Below, in pieces: positions 6,983 to 14,161 of a DNA stretch of 20,034 nucleotides. Origin of the DNA: Hyphomicrobium sp. (GTDB taxonomy: Bacteria; Pseudomonadota; Alphaproteobacteria; Rhizobiales; Hyphomicrobiaceae). The notes beneath the pieces are model-generated. The model was not told the DNA's origin and did no database searches. It saw nothing but the letters and a program-made list of their open reading frames with translations. Position 1 is the first letter of the stretch; each line of letters begins with the position of its first letter. The position numbers and the translations under genes were made by a program. Where the stretch lies: NCBI GenBank assembly GCA_030598645.1, contig JAUVPN010000007.1, forward strand, positions 1 through 20,034, given 5' to 3'.

Positions 6983-7950
6983 AGCCAACCCTTGCGTCGG
7001 AAGTAGAGGAAGGGAATTAGTGCGGCGACAAACATGAGACCTAGCGCAAAAGGATATCCAAGGAGCCAATCGAGCTCGGGCATGTATTTAAAGTTCATGC
7101 CGTAAATTGAGGCGACTAGCGTCGGCGGCAGCAGAATAACCGCCATAACTGAGAATAGCTTGATAATCTGGCTCTGCTCGGTGCTGATCATGCCCAACGT
7201 GGCTTCAAGCAGAAAGGCGATGCGCGTTGAGAGGGAGCGCGTGTGATCCATCAACGAACTGATGTCACGCTGTGCGGCCTTGATGCGCTGGCGCGTACGT
7301 GAGTCATCACCGCGTTCTCTGGCGACCTGTAAGAAGTAGTGGAACATGCGGCTGAGAGACGTAGCGCTGTCCTCCGCGCGAGCGCTGATCTCGCCCGCTT
7401 TTCCCGTGCCCCGAAGCAACACGTCGTAGCGTCGACTGCGTGTTTGTTGGCCGCCCTTTACCGAGAAAATTCCTTGAGCCAAACGGTCCACCTCGTCTTG
7501 AATGCGTTCGATGAGGTCGGCCATGCGATGGATTAGTGCCTCAAGCAGCCCGATCATAATGACGCTGCCGTGGCCGCAGGGCGCATCGCCTTTTGCGACT
7601 CGCTGCAGAAAGAGCGGAATTGCCCTCGGCTCGGCATGGCGCACCGTGACCAGCCTCTGGCCGGTTAAAATAAACGTGACCGCTGAGGTCTGAGGAACAG
7701 GCTCTTCAATATTGTAGACAATAAACGCCGTCATGAAGTACGCGCCGTTCTCCAAATAGAAGCGATTGGAGGGTTCAATCTCGCGCATTTCAGCGCGCGT
7801 TGGGATCTCGATTCCAAGCACCTCTTCGACAAAGGCTGTTTCCTCTTGTGTAGGCTGCAGCAGGTCGAGCCAAATGCACTTATCTGTCAAAGGGCTAGTT
7901 TCTTGCCGCGGCTTCAGATTAGTTCCATTGGACTCATAGATCGTCAGCAT
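6979..7950 (-). CDS. corA: CorA-family divalent cation (magnesium/cobalt) transporter
   Basis: 323 residues, normal length. A large acidic and alpha-helical cytoplasmic N-terminal domain (IWLDLLQPTQEE, EIEPSNRFYLENGAYFMTAF, long helices around ALIHRMADLIERIQDEVDRL) is followed by two membrane helices at the C-terminus. Between them is YGMNF at residues 283-287, the GMN selectivity motif, with the typical MPEL loop after it. The protein ends FRRKGWL, the basic tail of CorA. It forms pentameric Mg2+/Co2+ channels in the inner membrane; Zn2+ efflux (ZntB) is a less likely alternative. The start at 7950 fits the family and has AAGGAAA 8 bases upstream. The frame stays open to 8046, but the extra residues are basic and unlike CorA. 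Confidence 0.94.
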   Translation of the reverse strand: MLTIYESNGTNLKPRQETSPLTDKCIWLDLLQPTQEETAFVEEVLGIEIPTRAEMREIEPSNRFYLENGAYFMTAFIVYNIEEPVPQTSAVTFILTGQRLVTVRHAEPRAIPLFLQRVAKGDAPCGHGSVIMIGLLEALIHRMADLIERIQDEVDRLAQGIFSVKGGQQTRSRRYDVLLRGTGKAGEISARAEDSATSLSRMFHYFLQVARERGDDSRTRQRIKAAQRDISSLMDHTRSLSTRIAFLLEATLGMISTEQSQIIKLFSVMAVILLPPTLVASIYGMNFKYMPELDWLLGYPFALGLMFVAALIPFLYFRRKGWL

Positions 7951-8109
7951 TGCAATTTCCTTGCGGCCTGATGTTGGCGTATCAAAGCGCGAGTTGTCAG
8001 CTCTCCTATACCATCGACGTTTATGGCGCACGTGACGCGTCGACATAACGTAACTTATCGGTGCGCCCTGTCAGCCCGACCGAGGCATTTGAGGGGCTCC
8101 TCCACCAAA

Positions 8110-8652
8110 TCAGGCGTGCGAGATCTTGGGGTGGTTCGTTCTGATCGGCGCTGGCCGAGGCCGGTCTATGCTGTCGATTTGGAGGTGCCACAACCGCATG
8201 GCGCCGTTTTCGCTTCTGAGTTCAATAGTGACCTGCGCGCGCCCGGTTGCAAAATTTCCGACGAAGGTCACGGTTACTGTCTTACTTAGGATTTCGGAAA
8301 TGATTGCTGCGGCTCGGGCCGGTGACGTCATTTGAAGCATTGCTTCCTTCGTCCAACGCGACCGGTGCGAGACGTCGTTGACATCGCGCAAGGGGCCCAG
8401 TCCCTTCAGAGCATCCAATGATCGTTGCGCTTCGGGGAGGCTGCGGTTCGAGGCGATTGACTTAGCGTAGTATGGTTCGATGTCGAGAAGCGACCAACGT
8501 AGCGACAACTCGCGCGTAATCTTGACGGCGAGTGTTTGGTTGGAAGGACTCTGGCGATCGATGTCCAGAGCAACGTTACCGAAGAAGCTTGCGGAAAACA
8601 CGATAATTGCCGCAAATAGCACGCCGAGTATGGAGAATATTGAACGGATCAT
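8110..8652 (-). CDS. Membrane-anchored or exported protein of unknown function
   Basis: 180 residues. The N-terminus MIRSIFSILGVLFAAIIVFSASFFG is a hydrophobic anchor or uncleaved signal; the rest is soluble and probably periplasmic. A helical stretch (LDIEPYYAKSIASNRSLPEAQRSLDALKGLG) precedes a beta-rich C-terminal half (TVTVTFVGNFATGRAQVTIELRS and RLWHLQIDSI, in two parts) that could be an NTF2-like fold, though no named family is recognised. The start may be ATG 8652 or TTG 8682. An AAGGAGG-like stretch lies about 12 bases before the TTG, but the anchor begins at the ATG. It follows corA on the same strand after 159 bases, so it may be transcribed first in that direction. Confidence 0.75.
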   Translation of the reverse strand: MIRSIFSILGVLFAAIIVFSASFFGNVALDIDRQSPSNQTLAVKITRELSLRWSLLDIEPYYAKSIASNRSLPEAQRSLDALKGLGPLRDVNDVSHRSRWTKEAMLQMTSPARAAAIISEILSKTVTVTFVGNFATGRAQVTIELRSENGAMRLWHLQIDSIDRPRPAPIRTNHPKISHA

Positions 8653-8933
8653 ATCTGTACCGTCTTGATTTCTTGGCCCCAATGTCAGCTATCCCCTCCT
8701 TAAGACGGGGAAGGCGCGCATTTCGTCAGTGTTGGGTGGTTATGTCAGACAAGCAGGCTGGCCGCTGTTCCGTGCATAACAGGGATTAGCGTCAGCAGGC
8801 CACCCGCCTGCACAACCGTTAACGGGTCGAGGCCTGCAGGTGAAAATCTATGCACGCGTCAACGGCGTAATAAGCTGGACGACTACCAGCCTCGATTATT
8901 CGGGTGGGGCGGTATGAACTGTCGGAGCACGCA

Positions 8934-9740
8934 ATGAAAGCGCTAACCGTCTCTATTGTGCGCTTGGCAACGATTGCGACTTTGCCGTGCACTCTCATCG
9001 TGGGACAGGTCATCGCAGCGGATCTGTCGACACGCGAAGTTATCGAGACGCTTTTTAAGTCCAAACGCGGCACACCAGTTGACTTTTCAGGCAAAGATTT
9101 GAGCTTCCTCGATCTCTCTGGTCTGGACTTCAAAGGCGCGAAGTTGGCGTCAGTCAACCTCTACGGCGCTGATCTGACAGACGCCAATTTGACAGGTAGC
9201 GACCTATCTGGTGCTCGGCTTGATCGAGCTACGGTGGTCAGGGCTAACTTTTCCGGCGCAAATCTTGAGCGCGCCAGCCTGCTGGGGCCGACTGCTTATT
9301 CTGACGTTGCAATCGACCAGGGGGACGCGCCCCATTTCATCGGGGCCAACTTGCGCAAACTTCGTATTGCCGGTCGTCTCGACGGCAGTAAGTTCCGTGG
9401 TGCGGACATGACAGGTGCCGTTATTGGGCAGCAGCGAGCGGTGTGGGGGTCATACAAACCGCGCGCGTCTATGAATGGGGCCGATTTCACAGGCGCGATG
9501 CTTGTGAATATCGACCTTTCGGAGACGGACCTTCTATTTGCCCGGTTTGTGAGCGCTGATCTTTCGCGCGCCAACCTAAAGGGCGCGGATCTATCGATGG
9601 CAGACTTGACGCATGCTAATTTTGCTCAGGCCGATCTTTCCCAGGCAAATCTTGACGGAGCCAAACTCTCCGGCGCGAAGGGCCTTGAGACAGCCACCGG
9701 TCTTGCAAGCGCGCAAAATCTCGACAAGGCGATACGTTAA
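8934..9740 (+). CDS. Exported pentapeptide-repeat protein
   Basis: 268 residues. Residues 1-29 are a signal peptide ending in VIAA, so the protein is probably periplasmic. Three runs of A(D/N)LXX-type pentapeptides fill the rest: about residues 49-118, 136-162 and 181-249, with units such as GADLT, DANLT, GSDLS and QANLD. The family folds as a right-handed quadrilateral beta helix. The breaks between runs (LLGPTAYSDVAIDQGDA and IGQQRAVWGSYKPRA) are probably loops. The molecular role is unknown. The exported location speaks against DNA-gyrase mimicry as in Qnr/MfpA. The ATG at 8934 was chosen for the signal peptide and the GGAG 8 bases upstream; a GTG at 8904 is possible. The next gene converges with a 10-base gap. 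Confidence 0.9.
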   Translation: MKALTVSIVRLATIATLPCTLIVGQVIAADLSTREVIETLFKSKRGTPVDFSGKDLSFLDLSGLDFKGAKLASVNLYGADLTDANLTGSDLSGARLDRATVVRANFSGANLERASLLGPTAYSDVAIDQGDAPHFIGANLRKLRIAGRLDGSKFRGADMTGAVIGQQRAVWGSYKPRASMNGADFTGAMLVNIDLSETDLLFARFVSADLSRANLKGADLSMADLTHANFAQADLSQANLDGAKLSGAKGLETATGLASAQNLDKAIR

Positions 9741-9750
9741 GGAGCTAAAT

Positions 9751-11919
9751 CTACTCGGCCGCTGCCATTCCCGCATGACCTAGCTTCTCGCCGAGCTTCG
9801 CGATCAAGTCAGCCGCGGCCACTGGAATGTTGGTTCCCGGCCCGAATACGGCCTTTGCGCCCGCCTCGTAGAGCGCGGAGTAATCGGATGGGGGGATGAC
9901 GCCGCCGACAACGATCATGATGTCGCCGCGGCCTTCTTTCTCTAAAGCCGCCTGTAGGTCAGGCACCAACGTCAGGTGTCCGGCCGCCAGAGACGATACG
10001 CCGATAATATGTACGTCATTCTCCACCGCTTGGCGCGCAGCCTCATCGGGCGTAGCAAAAAGAGGGCCGATGTCCACATCGAAACCTAGATCGGCAAACG
10101 CTGATGCAATGACCTTCTGGCCACGATCGTGACCATCCTGACCCATCTTGGCAATCAGGATGCGCGGCCGGCGGCCTTCGTTCTTATCGAACGCCTCCAC
10201 CTGCTTCAAAACCTTGGCCACATCCGTGCTCATATTGCCCACCTCTGCCCGGTAAACTCCGGATATGGCTCGGATCTCGGCGCGGTGGCGACCGAATATC
10301 TTCTCCATCGCATCTGATATCTCACCAACGCTCGCATGGGCGCGCGCAGCTTTCACTGCCAAGTCCAAGAGATTGCCGTTGCCGCGCGCGCCTTCGGTAA
10401 GCGCATTGAGCGCCGCTTGGACCACCGATTCGTCGCGCTCACCGCGTAAACGCTCCAGTTTGGCGATCTGCTGCTCGCGAACCTTACGGTTATCTACTTT
10501 CAGGATTTCGATTTCAGCCTCATCGTTCACCTGGAATTTGTTCACACCGACAATGGTCTGTTTGCTGGAATCAATACGAGCCTGCGTGCGTGCCGCCGCC
10601 TCCTCGATGCGCATTTTCGGGATCCCAGCCGCGATCGCCTTTGCCATTCCGCCGAGCTTCTCAATCTCTTCGATATGGGCCATCGCCTTGCAGGCGAGTT
10701 CGTACGTCAGCCGCTCCACATAGTGACTGCCGCCCCACGGATCGATTACGCGACATGTGCCAGTTTCTTGCTGCAACAAAAGCTGCGTATTGCGCGCGAT
10801 GCGCGCAGAGAAATCCGTTGGTAGCGCGATAGCTTCGTCAAGCGCATTGGTGTGGAGCGATTGCGTATGCCCTTGTGTCGCGGCCATAGCTTCCACGCAT
10901 GTACGCGTTACGTTATTGAATATATCCTGCGCCGTTAGGCTCCAGCCTGACGTTTGGCAGTGCGTACGGAGACTCAATGAGCGAGGGTTCTTTGGACTGA
11001 ACTCCTCGCGGATCAGCTTCGCCCACAACAAGCGTGCTGCACGCATCTTGGCGATCTCCATGAAGAAGTTCATGCCGATTGCCCAGAAGAACGACAGCCG
11101 GGGTGCGAACGCATCGATATCGAGCCCGGCCGCTACGCCCGCGCGCACATACTCCACGCCGTCAGCCAGCGTATATCCTAGCTCAAGGTCCGCCGTCGCC
11201 CCCGCCTCTTGCATGTGATAACCGGAGATCGAGATCGAATTAAACTTTGGCATATGTGCGCTGGTGTATCCGAAGATATCCGAGACAATGCGCATTGAGG
11301 GATCAGGCGGATAGATGTAGGTGTTGCGAACCATGAACTCTTTGAGGATGTCGTTCTGAATGGTGCCCGACAACTTCTCTGGCGGCACACCTTGTTCCTC
11401 GCCGGCGACGATAAAAAGGGCCAGAACTGGCAGCACCGCGCCGTTCATGGTCATCGACACTGACATCTGTTCGAGCGGAATGCCCGAGAACAACGTGCGC
11501 ATGTCATAAATCGAGTCGATGGCTACTCCCGCCATGCCAACGTCGCCGCGTACGCGTGCATGATCGCTGTCGTAGCCGCGGTGCGTGGCCAGATCAAAGG
11601 CGACCGACAAGCCTTTTTGACCCGCCGCGATATTGCGCCGATAGAACGCGTTGGAATCCTCAGCCGTCGAGAAGCCTGCGTATTGGCGAATTGTCCAGGG
11701 CTGCAGTGCGTACATCGCAGGGTAAGGGCCGCGCAGATTGGGTGCGATACCTGGCCAGGTATCGAGAAAGTCGAGATCAGCGGTATCGGCTCCCGTATAC
11801 ACCTGCTTAATCGCAATGCCTTCGGGCGCCTCATACGCAACACCGTTGTCTGGCGCTGTCACTACGTTTGGGGCCGTATCTTCGAGCTCAATCTTCGTGA
11901 AATCGGGAATACCGCTCAT
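9751..11919 (-). CDS. scpA: Methylmalonyl-CoA mutase, large (catalytic) subunit type
   Basis: 722 residues. The enzyme converts (R)-methylmalonyl-CoA to succinyl-CoA with adenosylcobalamin, feeding propionate and branched-chain breakdown into the TCA cycle. The N-terminal (beta/alpha)8 barrel carries [21 protein letters not shown] (in two parts; the Tyr is the substrate-contacting one), [11 protein letters not shown] with the CoA-substrate Arg, and [10 protein letters not shown] with the active-site His. These together favour methylmalonyl-CoA over isobutyryl-CoA. The C-terminal B12 domain begins near residue 584 with [15 protein letters not shown]; the DxHxxG His that ligates cobalt is His597, followed by GVSSLAAGH and [11 protein letters not shown]. 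The start ATG has purine-rich GGAAGGCGAAGGA upstream. No small subunit, MeaB chaperone or epimerase gene is adjacent, and I see no B12 riboswitch upstream. Human-type homodimers have the same domain layout. Confidence 0.97.
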   Translation of the reverse strand: MSGIPDFTKIELEDTAPNVVTAPDNGVAYEAPEGIAIKQVYTGADTADLDFLDTWPGIAPNLRGPYPAMYALQPWTIRQYAGFSTAEDSNAFYRRNIAAGQKGLSVAFDLATHRGYDSDHARVRGDVGMAGVAIDSIYDMRTLFSGIPLEQMSVSMTMNGAVLPVLALFIVAGEEQGVPPEKLSGTIQNDILKEFMVRNTYIYPPDPSMRIVSDIFGYTSAHMPKFNSISISGYHMQEAGATADLELGYTLADGVEYVRAGVAAGLDIDAFAPRLSFFWAIGMNFFMEIAKMRAARLLWAKLIREEFSPKNPRSLSLRTHCQTSGWSLTAQDIFNNVTRTCVEAMAATQGHTQSLHTNALDEAIALPTDFSARIARNTQLLLQQETGTCRVIDPWGGSHYVERLTYELACKAMAHIEEIEKLGGMAKAIAAGIPKMRIEEAAARTQARIDSSKQTIVGVNKFQVNDEAEIEILKVDNRKVREQQIAKLERLRGERDESVVQAALNALTEGARGNGNLLDLAVKAARAHASVGEISDAMEKIFGRHRAEIRAISGVYRAEVGNMSTDVAKVLKQVEAFDKNEGRRPRILIAKMGQDGHDRGQKVIASAFADLGFDVDIGPLFATPDEAARQAVENDVHIIGVSSLAAGHLTLVPDLQAALEKEGRGDIMIVVGGVIPPSDYSALYEAGAKAVFGPGTNIPVAAADLIAKLGEKLGHAGMAAAE

Positions 11920-12240
11920 TCCTTCGCCTTCCGCTCGGCCTTCTTAGCAATCACCGCGCCCACCTTCTAACAAAACATAACAGAAGCATGTAAATTCGGT
12001 CGCCTGAACGCAGCGTTGCCATTTTTACAAGTCCTTACAACTTTGCGTGCCATCTTTTTTGCATGCGGACAAGAAGATGACGAGATCGCACAGTAGAATA
12101 CTTAAGTCATGGGGAGTGTAGGTACCGACCGGGATCACGCACGCGGAGACTATTTTTTCCGCACAGCGGGAAAGTAAACAGATCATCAATCCTGACTGTG
12201 CATAGTCGAGTGTGGCACCAGAGCTTGCTTATGCAAACCG
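11920..12240. other. Gene-free divergent region upstream of the mutase gene
   Basis: Contains the 5' region of the mutase gene on the minus strand and of the 12241 gene on the plus strand. A direct repeat of TTACAA at 12025-12030 and 12035-12040 is spaced exactly ten bases apart. A hairpin with an 8-bp stem (one G-T pair) and ACA loop lies at 12155-12173. On the minus strand, TTTACA (around 11990) has a GTTAGA 17 bases on, a weak promoter candidate. Short frames here lack ribosome binding sites. No riboswitch or tRNA is seen. Confidence 0.5.
12025..12040. repeat. TTACAA direct repeat, possible regulator half-sites
   Basis: Two copies of TTACAA one helical turn apart (GTCC between), about 105-120 bases upstream of the mutase start. 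On the minus strand they read TTGTAA, loosely like the TTTGCAA half-sites of propionate-pathway regulators in alphaproteobacteria. The role is inference. Confidence 0.3.
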
Positions 12241-12765
12241 GTGGCCGGAGTGGAGGGCCTTTTGCTTCCTACCTCACGTTGTCTCAAAGTATTTATTTGC
12301 TGCGGCCTCCTATTGATGGTCGCCAGCACTGCCAATATCGCGGCGATATTGGACTCCGATCCGCTGGGGCGTCTTGCCGGGCGCTGGACGGGTGAGGGCG
12401 TCATGACGCTCAATTCTGGGCCTGCTGAAAGTTTCAGGTGCATCGTCACCTACCGGCCCACCAAGGATGGCGGTGGCATGCGGCAGAATTTGCGCTGTAA
12501 GGGCCGCGCGACCCGGCTAGACGCAGCCACGCTTCTTTGGGTCAAAGGCACGCGGGTGACCGGCCGGTGGGAGGACAAGATCAACTCGCTTAGCGGTACA
12601 GTCCGCGGCAGAGTGACTAACGACGGCTTTGAGGTCATGCTTGCCGGTCGCTTTTTTGCGGCCAAAATGGCGGTCGCTGGTGCTGGGTGCGCTCAGATGG
12701 TGACCGTGTCACCGCAGCGCTCGGTCTATTTTCGCGAGCTGTCCGCAGAACTGCGCAAATGCTGA
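12241..12765 (+). CDS. Probable secreted beta-barrel-like protein of unknown function
   Basis: Up to 174 residues. A hydrophobic segment near residues 15-35 (LKVFICCGLLLMVASTA) acts as signal or anchor. The mature part opens GRLAGRWTGEGVMTL and goes on with alternating beta strands (SFRCIVTYRP, MRQNLRCKG, RVTGRWEDKINSLSGTVRGRV in parts, FEVMLAGRFFAAKM). The pattern resembles small lipocalin-like barrels and conserved hypothetical proteins of rhizobia, but I do not assign a function. Four mature cysteines could form disulfides. The start is unsure: GTG 12241 and GTG 12250 have no good ribosome binding site, whereas TTG 12262 follows GGAGGG (in 12252-12257) by 4 bases and would give a more normal signal peptide. 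A perfect hairpin lies inside the gene at 12332-12352. Confidence 0.72.
   Translation: MAGVEGLLLPTSRCLKVFICCGLLLMVASTANIAAILDSDPLGRLAGRWTGEGVMTLNSGPAESFRCIVTYRPTKDGGGMRQNLRCKGRATRLDAATLLWVKGTRVTGRWEDKINSLSGTVRGRVTNDGFEVMLAGRFFAAKMAVAGAGCAQMVTVSPQRSVYFRELSAELRKC
12332..12352. repeat. Perfect 9-bp hairpin with 3-base loop inside a coding region
   Basis: CCAATATCG (12332-12340), loop CGG, CGATATTGG (12344-12352). It falls where the signal peptide of the 12241 gene ends (residues ANIAAILD). It has no T-run, so it is not a terminator. Confidence 0.55.
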
Positions 12766-12949
12766 GGCAGGTGGAAAGCCGTCCACTGTGGCTTTTCACG
12801 GCTCTACATCGCAATCTCTGCGCAAGTCACTTGCTTGCGAACCACCGCACTAGAACTATGCTTAGCTATTGGGATATTGTTGTTCGCGGCTCCCGCGAAG
12901 CACCGAGTGCTGCGCACCAGCAACCGCCACCTGCGAAGAAAAGATTTTT

Positions 12950-13192
12950 CTAAGCCGGCCTTGGCCCTTCCACTTGCTGCGGCTCGGGATCGTATACGTG
13001 TACGACACGGTGCCCCCCGAACAAGATCGAGGCCAGAACCAAGATCCCGAGGGCCTGCCAAAGTGTGATCTGCTTGAGGCCGAAAACGTCTGGCACCACC
13101 AGATTCCAAATCCACATGAAGATGAAGCTGAATATCAAAACTGCGATTATCGCGACGATCAATCCGATCAGAACGCCAAAAAACATTTCCAT
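12950..13192 (-). CDS. Small two-helix membrane protein of unknown function
   Basis: 80 residues. The N-terminal helix (FFGVLIGLIVAIIAVLIFSF, continuing to MWIW) and a second helix (WQALGILVLASILFGG) flank the loop NLVVPDVFGLKQIT. The pattern W-N-x-x-x-P-x-(V/L)-F-G-L ... W-Q-A-L-G ... L-F-G-G belongs to a widespread family of small bacterial membrane proteins, often annotated only as hypothetical. The tail HRVVHVYDPEPQQVEGPRPA is soluble. The start at 13192 is well set by AAGGAGG on the minus strand (13199-13205), 6 bases before the ATG. Its short neighbours on either side are also unassigned membrane or secreted proteins on the other strand. Confidence 0.85.
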   Translation of the reverse strand: MEMFFGVLIGLIVAIIAVLIFSFIFMWIWNLVVPDVFGLKQITLWQALGILVLASILFGGHRVVHVYDPEPQQVEGPRPA

Positions 13193-13348
13193 GGCTTTCC
13201 TCCTTCGGCCTGTTAAATAGTGCCGCTCATAGAGTTCCACGGGATTATGCGTGCGTCCACCCGGAGCTTATACAAATCTGTTTGTCGCGCTGCTCCAGCG
13301 ATGATTGGCGCGAAGGCTGGCCCTAAGACTTAGCAGGCTCGCCATGTG

Positions 13349-13374
13349 CTAGCTCAGTTTTAGTATAAAGCTAG
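13349..13374. promoter_or_regulatory. CTAGCT/AGCTAG inverted repeat around a TATAAA box
   Basis: CTAGCT (13349-13354) and AGCTAG (13369-13374) are perfect inverted copies with a 14-base centre that ends in TATAAA (overlapping the second arm). It could be a regulator-controlled promoter for the gene at 13519. No good -35 hexamer lies at the proper distance. Confidence 0.3.
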
Positions 13375-13439
13375 TGTTCCAACATGCAGAAATTAAAAAG
13401 AAATATGCACTTCTACCCTGGAGGACTTTCTCAATAGAC

Positions 13440-13468
13440 TTGACCCTCGGAAGTCAGTGGCGAGAATG
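13440..13468 (+). promoter_or_regulatory. Weak sigma-70-like promoter candidate for the 13519 gene
   Basis: TTGACC (13440-13445) resembles a -35 box and AGAATG (13463-13468) a poor -10 box with 17 bases between. They would place transcription start about 40 bases before the ATG at 13519. Confidence 0.25.
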
Positions 13469-13518
13469 ATAGCCATTAGTAAAGTTCGCAACAACAACGA
13501 TAAAATGGGAGATGGGGG

Positions 13519-13935
13519 ATGTTTCCACCAGGTGCGACGTCGGCAAGCCTAATCATCGTGATCTTAATTGGTGCGGCGGTAGGCGCTGGGGTAGGCGGTC
13601 TGTTAGAGGGCGTAGTTGCAGACAAAGCGTGGCTGGCGATCGTCGCTGGGTTCGTGGCGACCGTCGTGGCCGGCATGGTTCGCAATGCTTTGATCCACGG
13701 CGTCTCCGGCGCGGGGCCCGATACCTTCAAGATCCCGGGTGTAGTCCTTACATTTTCGGTCATTGCATCGTTGGCCGGCAGCCTAGCCGCGCACGAGATC
13801 CTCGATGACTATCCCACGGTCTATGAGGCAGCCAATTCGGGAATCTGGCTCGGTACTGTGGCCGGGATCTTCTCCTGCATAATTATGGCGATGCTCATGA
13901 TAACTTTCTATCTGCACCCACGAAACCAGCTATAG
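13519..13935 (+). CDS. Polytopic membrane protein of unknown function
   Basis: 138 residues with four probable membrane helices: about 10-30 (LIIVILIGAAVGAGVGGLLE), 37-57 (AWLAIVAGFVATVVAGMV), 73-92 (PGVVLTFSVIASLAGSLAA) and 108-131 (GIWLGTVAGIFSCIIMAMLMI). The first two helices are glycine-rich. The loop between helices 2 and 3 (NALIHGVSGAGPDTFKI) and the acidic loop EILDDYPTVYEAANS would lie outside the bilayer. No named family is recognised; it has the look of rhizobial conserved hypothetical proteins. GGGAGA lies about 7 bases before the ATG. A 6-bp hairpin with a 3-base loop overlaps the stop codon. Confidence 0.8.
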   Translation: MFPPGATSASLIIVILIGAAVGAGVGGLLEGVVADKAWLAIVAGFVATVVAGMVRNALIHGVSGAGPDTFKIPGVVLTFSVIASLAGSLAAHEILDDYPTVYEAANSGIWLGTVAGIFSCIIMAMLMITFYLHPRNQL

Positions 13936-13946
13936 CCATTGGCTAT
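13932..13946. repeat. Hairpin overlapping the stop codon of the 13519 gene
   Basis: ATAGCC, loop ATT, GGCTAT: a perfect 6-bp stem that includes the TAG stop (13933-13935). No T-run follows, so termination by it would be weak at best. Confidence 0.4.
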
Positions 13947-14161
13947 TACCCCGGCGCCATCGGCGGGCCCATTTTGACCTGAAACCCCCGCCTTCCCGTT
14001 TTAGCGGTCACTTGTGGGTTCTTCTTAAAGACCTTGCGGATAATGGTGGTGCCAAGAGGTTAGAGTATGGGCGGCGACTTGTAGCTAGACCTATAAGGTA
14101 GGGTCCGGCAGCATTGGCCGAGAATCTTATCCATGCCTGACGGCGGTGAGAACTTTCGCCT

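Larger units (their letters stand above)
13193..13518. other. Gene-free divergent region with an AT-rich inverted repeat
   Basis: Lies between two divergent membrane protein genes and should hold both promoters. It contains an inverted repeat (13349-13354 CTAGCT with 13369-13374 AGCTAG) around a TATAAA string at 13364-13369. Nearer the plus-strand gene, TTGACC at 13440-13445 has AGAATG 17 bases on. A 17-codon frame near 13384-13437 has no ribosome binding site and is not called. Confidence 0.45.

Noticed and set aside
11920..12120. B12 riboswitch ahead of the B12-dependent mutase
   Set aside because: No B12-box-like GCCACTG or surrounding structure is seen, and B12-using mutases are usually not under such riboswitches.
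12155..12173. Hairpin TTTTCCGC-ACA-GCGGGAAA as a terminator
   Set aside because: The T-run precedes the stem on the plus strand and becomes an A-run after the stem on the minus strand, so neither direction fits an intrinsic terminator; no gene ends nearby.
12835..13068. Plus-strand frame beginning like a signal peptide (MRTTALELCLAIGILLFAAPA)
   Set aside because: It starts with TTG without a ribosome binding site, its later part lies antisense to the well-supported 12950-13192 gene, and the Arg-rich remainder looks like a shadow frame.
13384..13437. 17-codon frame MQKLKRNMHFYPGGLSQ
   Set aside because: No ribosome binding site, no recognisable features, and it sits in a likely promoter region.
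13946..14062. 37-codon open stretch on the minus strand reading GTTIIRKVFKKNPQVTAKTG and onward to GPPMAPG, possibly the end of a decayed gene
   Set aside because: It has an in-frame stop directly before it and no start codon with a ribosome binding site; no homologous family is recognised, so it cannot be called a pseudogene.
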